Assembly (NCBI GenBank): GCA_015075425.1
Contig: JABTUL010000001.1
Span: 434,001-498,000 of the forward strand
Reading direction: 5' to 3'
Source of the DNA: Spirochaetales bacterium
GTDB lineage: Bacteria; Spirochaetota; Leptospiria; Leptospirales; Leptonemataceae
Length of the DNA stretch: 64,000 nt
The position numbers and the translations under genes are program-made. Under the pieces are notes generated by a model. The model did no database searches and was not told the DNA's origin. It saw nothing but the letters and a program-made list of their open reading frames with translations. Position 1 is the first letter of the stretch; every line of letters begins with the position of its first letter. Below, piece after piece: positions 41,160-50,800 of the stretch.

Positions 41160-43229
41160 ATGAAACAAAGTCTGATCGCTCTTTTCTTGCTCTGCTTGAT
41201 CGCTTGCACGGATACAATCTACATAGGTGTTGCCCTGCCTTTAAGCGGTTCCAAAGCCAATCGGGGCACAGACATTTTACAGGCGCTGGAACTGAGGGTG
41301 GAGCAGATCAATTCCGCCGGTGGAATGGAAGGCCGTCGTATCGAACTCGTTGTCAAAGATGACAAAAGCGACAAAGAAGCAGCCCGTCAGGTGGCCGCAG
41401 AACTGGGAGCAGATGAAAGAGTACAGGCAGTAATCGGGCATTACGACAACAGTATGGCCCTGGCCGCGCGCCCGGAATATGAGAAGGCAGGTCTTGTGGT
41501 TTATTCGCCGGCAGCGGGGGCTCCGGAATTTACGTCCGGCAGTGACTTCACGTTCAGCGGCACCTACTCCGATGCGCTGCAAGCAGAGAATATTGCCGTC
41601 TACGTCCAGAATGTTCTCGAGGCCAAAACGGTCGTGGTTCTGGCATCAGATGAAGTCCATGGTGTGGTGGGTGCCCGCGCTTTTACAGCCCGTGCCGGGC
41701 GAATTGGCTTGAACTACACGCTGCGATCGGTGGCGGAGGCTGCTTTAGCCGGTAATGGTGCCGATGTCGTGGTTATTCTCTCGCATGCGGATACCGGTCA
41801 GAAGGCCCTGCGTGAGCTGCGCGATTCTGGCTACAGCGGGACTATTCTGATCAGTGATCGCGCCAGCACGGATATCATTGAGAAACTCGATTTGAAATAC
41901 AAAAAAGATACATTGATATCGTTCCCTTTCATGTATGATCTGGCGGATTTTGTCGCTTCCGATTTTTTGCGCGATTATCAAAAGCGTTACGGCAAGGAGC
42001 CGTCCGTATGGGCAGCATTTGCCATTGATGGTTTACAGATTCTTTCCCGGGCAGCGGCAGGCGGAAAGGGCCGCAGTGAGGTGCTCAATGCCCTGAAAAC
42101 CATGCAAAACAAAGATAGCGGCGGTGATGGTCTGACCGGGAAGGTATTCTTTGATAAAGAGGGGTCAGCGGTTCGTTCGGCTACGGTGGTGCGTTTTTCC
42201 ACTCCCGGTGATATGTTCAAACCTTTATACGATCAGCTCAAGATCGTTTCTGATGAACACAATCTGAGGCAGGTGGATAAGAAAGTAAAGGCCGGGGAGT
42301 TTCTGCTCGCCGATGGCGTTCCTTATTTTAAGATAAAGGTCGTCTACGTGGGTATGGATTATTCCCGGGTGAACAGTATCCGTCCAAAAGAGCAGAGCTT
42401 TGATATGGAGTTTTTTCTCTGGTTCCGCTGGACCGGAGACTTCAACCCTGAGGATCTGGTGATTGTCAATGCAATTGGCGATGTTAACCGCGCTCCCCTG
42501 CGCGAGGATCTGAGTCGGCCTGACCGTTATCAGGCGTTCAAAGTTCGCGCAGAATTCCGCCACCCATTCAATTTGCGACGCTTTCCCTTTGATGAACAGG
42601 AATTGCCCATAACCATTGCCCACCGCAACCGCAACGCGGACAAACTGGTTCTGGTTGCCGACCGTGAGCGCATTCGCGAGTATCCGGTGAAGGAAATCTA
42701 CCCTGAGGAGTATCTTTACCTTGGCCGTAAAGAAGCCGGTGGAACGTTTACCATCTACTCTGTTTTTGGTAACCCTGGATACCGGGCCAATGAACGCCAG
42801 GCGGATTTCAGCCAGTTCCATTCTTCGCTGCTGGTCCGGCGCGATATCACGCCTTACCTGATAACATTGTTCTTTCCGCTGGCGATTATCTTCATCATTG
42901 CCCTTTTTAGTTTCCTCATAAATAAAGAAGATTTTCAGGAAAGACTGAACCTGTTCATGACAGCTTTGCTAACGGTCGTCGTGTTCCAGATGGCTCAAGG
43001 GGCAGAAATGCCGCGTCTGGGCTATCCTGTGATGGCCGATTTCTATTTTCTCATATCGTACGGTGTGCTATTTCTCTTCATCTTGAAAACCCTGTATGTG
43101 AACTACAGGCACCGGCGTGAACCGGAAAGCTCGGCCATTGATGTTCTGGATAAACGCTCTGATTTGCTTTTCATTGCAGTTGGGCTTATCGCTTTCACGG
43201 TGATCAGCTTGATCGGCTTTGCCGGTTAG
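41160..43229 (+). CDS. Binding-protein/pentameric ligand-gated ion channel fusion lipoprotein
   Basis: This 689-residue protein has a lipoprotein signal (ALFLLCLIAC, Cys16). Residues ~19-370 form a type I periplasmic binding protein of the LivJ/ANF-receptor kind (YIGVALPLSGSKANRG, INSAGGMEGRRIELVVKDD, AVIGHYDNS, VVYSPAAGAPEF). Residues ~385-560 form the beta-sandwich of a pentameric ligand-gated ion channel with the family hallmark loop FPFDEQELPI (475-484). Residues 564-689 give four membrane helices: M1 with its conserved Pro (FFPLAIIFII), M2 (RLNLFMTALLTVVVFQ), M3 (YPVMADFYFLISYG) and M4 (FIAVGLIAFTVIS). The expected role is a cation or anion channel in the inner membrane gated by an amino acid or similar ligand. 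It is preceded by a 231-bp divergent gap with A/T-rich stretches but no promoter I can defend. Confidence 0.9.
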   Translation: MKQSLIALFLLCLIACTDTIYIGVALPLSGSKANRGTDILQALELRVEQINSAGGMEGRRIELVVKDDKSDKEAARQVAAELGADERVQAVIGHYDNSMALAARPEYEKAGLVVYSPAAGAPEFTSGSDFTFSGTYSDALQAENIAVYVQNVLEAKTVVVLASDEVHGVVGARAFTARAGRIGLNYTLRSVAEAALAGNGADVVVILSHADTGQKALRELRDSGYSGTILISDRASTDIIEKLDLKYKKDTLISFPFMYDLADFVASDFLRDYQKRYGKEPSVWAAFAIDGLQILSRAAAGGKGRSEVLNALKTMQNKDSGGDGLTGKVFFDKEGSAVRSATVVRFSTPGDMFKPLYDQLKIVSDEHNLRQVDKKVKAGEFLLADGVPYFKIKVVYVGMDYSRVNSIRPKEQSFDMEFFLWFRWTGDFNPEDLVIVNAIGDVNRAPLREDLSRPDRYQAFKVRAEFRHPFNLRRFPFDEQELPITIAHRNRNADKLVLVADRERIREYPVKEIYPEEYLYLGRKEAGGTFTIYSVFGNPGYRANERQADFSQFHSSLLVRRDITPYLITLFFPLAIIFIIALFSFLINKEDFQERLNLFMTALLTVVVFQMAQGAEMPRLGYPVMADFYFLISYGVLFLFILKTLYVNYRHRREPESSAIDVLDKRSDLLFIAVGLIAFTVISLIGFAG

Positions 43230-43286
43230 ACTTTTTTGTCTTGACCGTTTCTCGTTCCCGCATTGTCTGAGGCTGGAAGGTACACA

Positions 43287-43559
43287 ATGTCAGAACAAAT
43301 ACCCCCCGGTTTCACTCCAGAGGTCTGGAATCAGCTCACTCCGGAACAGAAAGCAACGTTCAAGCAAAGTCAGAGCCAATCGGCTCAAGGTCAGGCGCAG
43401 ATAGGGCAGCCACCGGCGCAGAGTGCGGGCGGATATCCAGGGATGAACCAGCAAGCAGACATGATGAACAAAATGCAAAAAATGACGATGATCAGCATGG
43501 CTGTGGGGATGCTATCGAGTCTGGTGTATTCACTGACCTCGTTCTTCCGTAACCGGTAG
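43287..43559 (+). CDS. Small Gln-rich single-helix protein after the channel gene
   Basis: From the ATG at 43287 (GGAAGG six bases upstream) the product is 90 residues. The first ~60 are polar and Gln/Ala/Pro-rich (QSQSQSAQGQAQIGQPPAQ), followed by one hydrophobic helix (ISMAVGMLSSLVYSLTSFF) and a basic end. It starts 57 bp after the ion-channel gene on the same strand and could be its small partner. The family is unknown. The last 30 bp overlap the convergent GGDEF-EAL gene. Confidence 0.7.
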   Translation: MSEQIPPGFTPEVWNQLTPEQKATFKQSQSQSAQGQAQIGQPPAQSAGGYPGMNQQADMMNKMQKMTMISMAVGMLSSLVYSLTSFFRNR

Positions 43560-46319
43560 ACTCAAAGCTTCCTTTTCCTGGAGCTTCCCCTGCATCATAC
43601 GGCGGATGTCGTCCAGGGGAGCGGGTTTCTGGATCAAATAGCCCTGTAGCGCATCGCAGCCCAGCTCCTTGAGAAATTCAAGTTGCTCTATCGTTTCGAC
43701 TCCTTCGGCAACAGCCTGTAGATCAAAATTCCGAGCCAGATCCAGAATGGTGCGCACGAGTACCTGGCTTCTTCCATTATCCGGTAGCCCGGAGATGAAG
43801 CTGCGGTCGATTTTGATTTTATCCAGGGGAAAACGCTGTAGATAAGAAAGAGAAGAGTAGCCCGTTCCAAAATCGTCCAGGGAAATTTCAAAACCCATCC
43901 GGCGCAGGTTGCCCAATGCCTCAAGCGCAGACTCATCCAGATCCATCAGCAGGCTTTCTGTAAGCTCCAGGCAGATCTGTTCCGGAACGATCCCGAATTC
44001 GCGCACTGTATTTTGAATCAAATCAAAGTGATCCTTCTGCTGTAACTGCCTTGCAGAAACATTGACGCTGATGGGAATACGCTGCCCTGCTTCCTCCAGC
44101 ATCAGCGCCATCTTACAGGCCTCGCGCAGGGCCCAGATGCCCAGCGGAATAATGAGCCCGGTGTCTTCCGCAACTCTTATGATATCAAGTGTGCTTATGT
44201 TGTAATTCTCCGCCTCCTGCATACGCAGGAGCGCTTCGCAGTTTATGATCTGTCCGGTTGCCGCATCGACTATGGGTTGCAAATGAAGCTGAAACTTTCC
44301 CTCGCGCAGGGCCAGGCGAATGATATTTTCCAGGCTGTGCAGGCTGCGCACTTCTTCACCCATGCTCTGATCAAAAGTAGCGAACCTGCCGCGCCCTTGA
44401 TTTTTGGCGCGATACATGGCAACATCGGCATCGCGCAACATTTCTTCTGGCGTCTGGTAACCCTGGCTCAAGGCAATACCCAGACTGGCGCCAACGTGGA
44501 TTTCGTTGTCGTCCAGGAAGAACGATTGTCCCAGAGTTTTTAAGATACGCTCACTGATTTGCGCGGTCTGATGGGGATCCTCCAGATCTTCAATCAAAAT
44601 GGCAAATTCGTCGCCGCCGATTCGGGCCACAAGATCCATGGGGCGCAAGGCAGCGTGGATTCGATGCGCGGCCTGTTTGAGGATTTCGTCGCCCACGAGA
44701 TGGCCCAGGGAATCGTTAATGATTTTAAAGCGATCCAGATCCAGGAAAAGAATGGCAAAGAGGTAGTCTTTGCGCCGACTGCTGCGAGCAATGTTAGCCT
44801 GAAGCCGTTCCAGAAACAGGGTGCGGTTGGGCAGGCCGGTCAGACTATCGTGCAGAGCCTGATGTTGCAGTTGTGATTCAAAGTGTTTACGATTGGTAAT
44901 GTCTGTCATGGAACCGGCCATGCGCAGAGCCACCTGGTCGCTGCCGCGGATCGCCAGGCCCCGGGTTTGAACCCAGATGTATTTCCCATGACTGTGCAGG
45001 ATCCGCGAATCGACCTCCAGAAACTCAGAATGCCCGGCCAGATGTTCGCGAACCGCCTGCTGGAATCGCTCGCGGTCCGATGGATGGATGCGAGAAAGCC
45101 AATCTTCCGGACAGCGAATGCCTTCGCGAAGACCCAGCATTTCCTGCCAGCGGCCCGATACGTAGAGGGTTCCTTTCTTGATGTTCCAGTCCCAGATCCC
45201 ATCATGAGATCCGCGGGTTGCCAGCTGGTAGCGTTCTTCGCTGATGCGCAGCTGCTCGGTGGCCCGTGCCTGGTCAATGGCCAGACCGACCACGTGGCAG
45301 ATGCGTTCTACCAGGTTTCGATCCGCCTGGCTTAAGGGCTGCACTTGTTTTTTGTAAATCGCCAGAGCGGCGCAAACGTCACCGGTGCTTGAAAAAACAG
45401 GAATGGACCAGCAACTGCGGAAATCGAACTGCCGGGCAAGGGGCAGGTAAGGTGCCCACAGCGGGTCTTCCAGGATATCCCGGGTTTCAACGGGCAAACC
45501 GGCGGCAACAGCCCGCCCGCAGGTGCAGGACTCCTTTTGCACCGGTATGCCACCCAGATCGCGGAGCGTTTCGAGAAAAGAAGGCGGTAGTCCCGGAGCC
45601 ACACCCCCGATCAATCTTTTCTTCTCCGAATCATGGAGCATCACCGTGCAGTGCGCGCCCTGGAGCTGTTTTTCGACGCTGCCGGCGATGGCCGTGAGCA
45701 TGGGCTCAAGGGCCGCACCGGAAGCGATAAGTTCCAGGAGTTCTTTCTCCTCTGCCAGAAGAGTGATCATGCGCTTCTTATCTGAAATATCAATGACCTG
45801 ACCTATAAAACGCCATGGACTGCCATCAGCATTGCGAACCAGAGATATGTGCAAAATAGTATGCAATATATTTCCATTCTTATGGATGTAGCGCTTTTCA
45901 AATTGGGTAAATCCCGGATCTGCGGAGAGAAGGCGGGTGCGGAAGATTCTGTTGCGTTCAAAATCCTCCGGGTCAATAATTTCTTCATACGTCTTATGCA
46001 CCAGTTCTTCTGGCGTGTATCCCAGAAGGTCACAGAAAGATTGATTTACTTCAACTATATTTCCCTCCAGATCCGTAATGGCCATGCCCACGGGAGCCCG
46101 GGATATGAGCAGCCGGAGCTGCTCTTCACTGCGATGGATGATAGCATTACGTTCATTCAGTTCCTGCGTGGAAATTTCTAACGACCGCTCAAGAAGCTTT
46201 CGATCCATCTCAAATTGCCTGTAGGCCTGATCCACATCACGCAAAAAGGAGATCAGCTCCGGATGCGCCAGTGGATCTGTTATGTGTCTTTCAAGCTGGC
46301 GGCGCAGCAGGTTATGCAT
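43530..46319 (-). CDS. PAS-GAF-PAS-GGDEF-EAL c-di-GMP signalling protein
   Basis: The 929-residue protein has an N-terminal coiled coil (about 1-65), PAS/PAC (about 66-185), GAF (about 200-355), a second PAS/PAC (about 365-485), GGDEF (about 495-660) and EAL (about 670-925). Both active sites look intact: RIGGDEFAIL in the cyclase, and the CEALLRM, ELTESLLMD and DDFGTGYSSLSYL motifs in the phosphodiesterase. It could therefore synthesise or degrade c-di-GMP depending on the PAS/GAF input. There is no membrane segment. It starts 3 bp after the FIST gene, so the FIST protein is a likely sensor partner. Confidence 0.95.
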   Translation of the reverse strand: MHNLLRRQLERHITDPLAHPELISFLRDVDQAYRQFEMDRKLLERSLEISTQELNERNAIIHRSEEQLRLLISRAPVGMAITDLEGNIVEVNQSFCDLLGYTPEELVHKTYEEIIDPEDFERNRIFRTRLLSADPGFTQFEKRYIHKNGNILHTILHISLVRNADGSPWRFIGQVIDISDKKRMITLLAEEKELLELIASGAALEPMLTAIAGSVEKQLQGAHCTVMLHDSEKKRLIGGVAPGLPPSFLETLRDLGGIPVQKESCTCGRAVAAGLPVETRDILEDPLWAPYLPLARQFDFRSCWSIPVFSSTGDVCAALAIYKKQVQPLSQADRNLVERICHVVGLAIDQARATEQLRISEERYQLATRGSHDGIWDWNIKKGTLYVSGRWQEMLGLREGIRCPEDWLSRIHPSDRERFQQAVREHLAGHSEFLEVDSRILHSHGKYIWVQTRGLAIRGSDQVALRMAGSMTDITNRKHFESQLQHQALHDSLTGLPNRTLFLERLQANIARSSRRKDYLFAILFLDLDRFKIINDSLGHLVGDEILKQAAHRIHAALRPMDLVARIGGDEFAILIEDLEDPHQTAQISERILKTLGQSFFLDDNEIHVGASLGIALSQGYQTPEEMLRDADVAMYRAKNQGRGRFATFDQSMGEEVRSLHSLENIIRLALREGKFQLHLQPIVDAATGQIINCEALLRMQEAENYNISTLDIIRVAEDTGLIIPLGIWALREACKMALMLEEAGQRIPISVNVSARQLQQKDHFDLIQNTVREFGIVPEQICLELTESLLMDLDESALEALGNLRRMGFEISLDDFGTGYSSLSYLQRFPLDKIKIDRSFISGLPDNGRSQVLVRTILDLARNFDLQAVAEGVETIEQLEFLKELGCDALQGYLIQKPAPLDDIRRMMQGKLQEKEALSLPVTEERGQ

Positions 46320-46322
46320 GCT

Positions 46323-47405
46323 TTACGTTTCCGTAAACGTGGTTACTGTCATGGACTGATTGCAGAGACCGCTGGCAACTTCCCCGTAGGCATAGAAACC
46401 GGTCAGGCAGGCCTTTCCCAGCAAAGATTGCGCCTTTTCGATTTCCTCTTCCGATCTCTGGGCCAGAAAAACCCGACGGCCGGCTCCACTCACAAGGAGT
46501 GCGACCTGAGCGGCCGGCCCGTGCTCTGTGGCCGACCGGGCAGCGGTCCCGGCGGCTTCAATGAGCTTATGGTGATTGGCTTTCATCAACTGCACAGTAC
46601 TTCCTTCATTGATTTCTCCGGCAAAGACCAGGGCGCCTTCCTTTTCCCGAATGCCAATTAGAGTCCTGATCAGCGGCTCCCCTCCTTTCCTCTGAATGCC
46701 CAGTGGAAAGAGCAGACCGGAGGCGGGCAGACGTCCTGCCTCATCTCCCAAATATCTACGATACAGGTCGAGCGCGGGTTCATTGTCAAGAGAATACAGG
46801 ACATTTTCTATGGCTCCGGTTACCAGCCTTCCCGGCCCGAAAGAATCCCAGCCGCTGCATGTACCGATTCCTGTATGAAGACTGCTGCCGTACAGACCCA
46901 CGGCGGCCGCAAATCCGTGTTCGATGTTTTGCCGGGCCAGGGTAGAGGGTACACGGAATTCCAGACCATCAGCGGCAAGTCCGCCAGAAACTTTTACCGT
47001 CGGGCCCAGTTCCTGGCAGAGTCCGGCGAGCAGTGCAGTGCCGTTGAAGGGACCATCGGCAAAAAGCAGGACATGCTTCAGATCCGGCCCCTGCAAATCG
47101 CGACCGAGTTTTATTCCCGCTTCCAGGATTTTCTGCGGAGGCAGCCGGATGGTCGCGAGTCTGGCTTTTGTTTTCTGGAATTTAATCGTCGTAATGGACA
47201 TGCCAGCATCATGGATGCTCCGGCCCTGGATGTGTCCTGCCGTTGAGCAACCCACGATGATGGCCCGCGGACAGCGCTCCGCCAGATTCTTGAGCGCGGT
47301 TTCCCAGGCATTGCCGGCGGCATAGAAGACTAAAGCCAGGTCTGTTTGCGGGTCCGGTTCTGCTGTAACCGACGGGGAACGGGCCAGAAATTGACTTGCC
47401 TGCAT
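46323..47405 (-). CDS. FIST-domain sensor protein
   Basis: The 360-residue soluble protein has FIST N (about 20-205: AIIVGCSTAGHIQGRSIHDAG, VLLFADGPFNGTALLAGL, VSGGLAADGLEF) and FIST C (about 215-340: EPALDLYRRYLGDEA, IRTLIGIREKEGALVFAGEI) domains. FIST domains are thought to bind small ligands such as amino acids and feed chemotaxis or c-di-GMP pathways. It sits 3 bp upstream of the GGDEF-EAL gene on the same strand, matching that role. Confidence 0.92.
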   Translation of the reverse strand: MQASQFLARSPSVTAEPDPQTDLALVFYAAGNAWETALKNLAERCPRAIIVGCSTAGHIQGRSIHDAGMSITTIKFQKTKARLATIRLPPQKILEAGIKLGRDLQGPDLKHVLLFADGPFNGTALLAGLCQELGPTVKVSGGLAADGLEFRVPSTLARQNIEHGFAAAVGLYGSSLHTGIGTCSGWDSFGPGRLVTGAIENVLYSLDNEPALDLYRRYLGDEAGRLPASGLLFPLGIQRKGGEPLIRTLIGIREKEGALVFAGEINEGSTVQLMKANHHKLIEAAGTAARSATEHGPAAQVALLVSGAGRRVFLAQRSEEEIEKAQSLLGKACLTGFYAYGEVASGLCNQSMTVTTFTET

Positions 47406-47494
47406 GTTCCAGGCAGAAGGAGAGCTGCCGGTCTTTCCGCAAGTCTTTTTACCTAATAGAAAAAGAATACTATTTCAGGTATTTTCCACAGGTA

Positions 47495-47767
47495 TCAGGC
47501 GACGGGCAATGCTGGAGTTTCTGGCTGTGCGCCAGAGTGGCCTTGTGCACTGCGCGCCGTATTTGAAATCCTGAGTTCATCCAGTTGTCCCTGCCAGTAT
47601 TCCCCGCCTCCGGCATACTGGCCAGTATCTGCGGTGCCATTGACCCCGCCCGCCCAGGTGTAAGCTCCGGTAGCGGTAGTCGTTGGGTCGCCATCCAGAT
47701 AGGTTGCAGGGCTCCGCCATTCCAGGTAATGGCCAATAGAAGAGGACTCATGGACCTCATAGAAGCA
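47495..47767 (-). pseudogene. C-terminal remnant of a LamG/jellyroll-domain protein
   Basis: A frame of 90 codons lies between two stop codons and has no plausible start. It reads ...GAYTWAGGVNGTADTGQY and GEYWQGQLDELRISNTARSA, the last strands of a concanavalin-A-like LamG domain, whose family ending is typically DEVRISxxARS. The N-terminal and middle parts are gone; the upstream side runs straight into the end of the alpha-2-macroglobulin gene. It is probably a decayed or truncated gene. Other frames through this stretch give no recognisable protein. Confidence 0.6.
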
Positions 47768-47807
47768 TTACCAGGTTATATGTGAAAAGAGCGACGGGCA
47801 ATTTCTT

Positions 47808-50800
47808 TCACCGCACCACAATGGTCCCCGCCGCAGTCCGGCCAAAGATTTCCGGCTCATACATGGCAAAAGCCTGAGCCGGCGGATGGACCGCTTCTCC
47901 CCGGGCAATCGGGCGGACCAGATAGAAGTATTCTTTCACGCCGGCTCGAAAATAGGGCTGGGTGGTCACAATTCTTTCATAGCGCACTTCTGTGCGATGG
48001 CCGGTATTCATCCACCATCCGCCGGACTGTTCTTTGCGAGCCAGAAATCGCGCGAAGACCGAGCTTTCCGTGGCAAAGGAACTCTGCACCCCTTCCAGAT
48101 TGGCCGGGAGCGGATCGTTTACGACAGTGTCGTATAAGACGCGCGGACTGGTCACTTGAATGCGTGCCAGATATACCTGACCGCGCTCCCATGGTCCGGT
48201 CACTTCTTGAGAAGGATTCTTCAAGCTGTAGTAACTGCGTCGTATTTCCAGACCCTCATCGCGGGCATCCACTTTCTGCAGTCGCGGAGCGTAGCGCAGA
48301 GCTGCCGTGTAGTAGAGGCGACCCCGGGAAGAAAATTGCAGGGGGACGGAACCGGTACCAAAGCGTCCGGTCAGATCCTGAAAACTCAGTAACTTTTCCG
48401 CGATTCTTTTTTTTGCATCCAGGCGGACTTCCAGCAGATTCGTTCCTTTAAGCGATGCCGTCCCGGTAACTTCGGGTTCTTTTTCATACAGTTTGCGATA
48501 GAGGGACAGTGCATAAGCAAGCTGGCCGGAGCTATGGCTATCGCGCCAGAGGGACTTGGCGCTCTGTGCCACGGCATGCTGAACCATACCGGGAATGAGC
48601 GGATGATCTTTGTTTACGGCCATGAAGCTCTGTAAAATCACAGATAGGGTGCTGCCGGCTGCATTGTAAGTCTGGCCGCTGGAAACGGAGCTCTTAAAAG
48701 AAACACGACGGGTGGTAACGTCCATTGAATTACGGAAATTCTGTAAAATTGCTTTAATGTCGGGATCGCTGGCATCGGCTCCGGATTCCACAAGAGAGAG
48801 CAGTACATAGCCCTGTCCGCGCAAGGAGAGCTGGTCTTTCTTTCCGCGGAGAAATGCCGCCAGCCCTGCCTGGCCTTCATTTTCGCGGGAGAGAACGTAA
48901 TGGATGAAAGCCAGACTTTCCAGTAAGTAAAAGCCGCGGGATTCATCCGGTTTCTTTAAGTATCCCTTTAAGTAATCGATGATCTTCTTCTTGCCGGAAA
49001 AGCCTTTCTGTCCGTTTTCCTCCGCCACTTGAAGAACAAACAAGACATAGGCACTCAGATAAGGCTGGGAAGGGCCGTTCTCCCGCCAGGCTCGCAGGCC
49101 GCCGTCACTGTTCTGGAATTGAGCTAACTCGCCGGCAAACAGGGTTTCGATGGTTTTCCAATCGTAGCCGATTTCTGTTGGCCGTTTCTGGCCGAATTCT
49201 TCCAGCAGGGGTCCGGCAGCCAGGGACATGAGATAGGCAGACGAACGCTGTTCCAGACAAAAGTACGGGTTGCTACGGAAAAAACTAAAACCATGCTCCA
49301 GACCGCCCAGAGCCGTGCTCATGACTTTGAGGGATAGCCCGCCCAGCGGCAATTCAATTTCTCCAGGACCCGGAATGACCAGCTCTTCGCTGGCAGTGGG
49401 GTCACTGAAGCCAGCAATGGTGAAGGCTTCCATTACCGGTTCGGTTTTGATTTTGATCTGATAGGAGACGGCATCGCTTGCGCCAGAATCGGACTGGATG
49501 CTGAACTTGCCCTGTATCTGGTCTAAAGTGGAGTCGGTGAGTTCAAGTGGAAAACTGACTTCTCTGGAAGCGAACGGCTCCAGGCGGAACGTTGTCTCAT
49601 ACCCTTTGAGGCCTTTGCTTTCCGAGCGGAAACGAAAATTTTCCGCTTTGCCGCTGTTGTTGATAACCACGGCTCCGCCGGAAAGTCGATCTGCGGGACT
49701 CAGAAAATGGGGCAGAGTCGGTGAGAGGACGACGCTCCGGGCAACGGGAAACTCATGGCTGGCCCGCGCATAGCGCCCGCCCAGAGCCGCCACCGCCATA
49801 ATCCGGAAGGTGGTCAGATTGTGCGGAAGTTTGAAAGTAAGTTTTACCTGACCTTTTGCGTCTGCCTTGAGTGTGGGTGCCCAGTGTGCTGTGTAACGAA
49901 AATCCTTGCGTGTTCCATCTTCGCTGTCTTCTGAGAAACCACCATCGCCGAATTGCATGGCGTCGGGACCTTTTCCGCCGGGGCTTGCTCCCTTGAGTGC
50001 GTAGCTTACCTGACGCACCAGGGAACTCAGGTTTTCATAGACCTGGATGGTGAGCGGCCAGTCGCGGTAAAAGATACCCAGCGGATCGGGATAGCGATAT
50101 TCAATCAAATCAAGGACCCCGCGATCGGCAACGGTGAGCGCGATTTCCGCACCCGGTTGTGTCTGGATGTTCACCGTAGTTTCCATGCCCGGTTCGTAGG
50201 TACTGCGGTCTGTGGAGATCGCAAGGGGAAGCTGCCGGGCTTTACTGTCCACTTCAATGCGAGCCATGCCCATGCGCATCTGCGGCCGACCTGGATCCAG
50301 GTCCGCGGACACGGGGGCATCTTTGGCCCGGGGTCGGTAGAGCATCACGCTCACGTAGACATTGGGCAGGTAGTCGGCTTTTATGGGGATAAGAATGGGT
50401 TCACTGGCTTTGTAGGTCTGGCTCTGCTGGTAGAGGACCTTTTCACGTTCCACGGTAATGACGGCCTGCGCTGTGGGGTAGGGCGATTTCAGCAGCAAGC
50501 GGGCCGTCTGTCCGGGAGCGTAGCTGTTTTTTTCGGGAATGAGCTCCAGCGTATTGTCATCGGGATAACGGTAACCGGCCTCGCCTCCCCAGGCATAGAA
50601 CGTGGTGCGACTGTAGGCGCGCCCGTACATGGCCATGATGGAGAACTCACCGGCCCGCTGCGGTTTATACGTAAAACGCACCGATTCGGGACCGGCTTTC
50701 AGCGTGGAACGGGCAACTTCTGTGCGGATCAGTGTGTTTTTACGCTGCACACTATCGGCCGGGCCTTTGATCTGCACCGATTTCCAGTCTTTGTGGACCA

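Noticed and set aside
47470-47760. 96-codon frame on the minus strand at the LamG remnant
   Set aside because: A neighbouring frame of the same strand carries the recognisable LamG ending; this one is the shadow.
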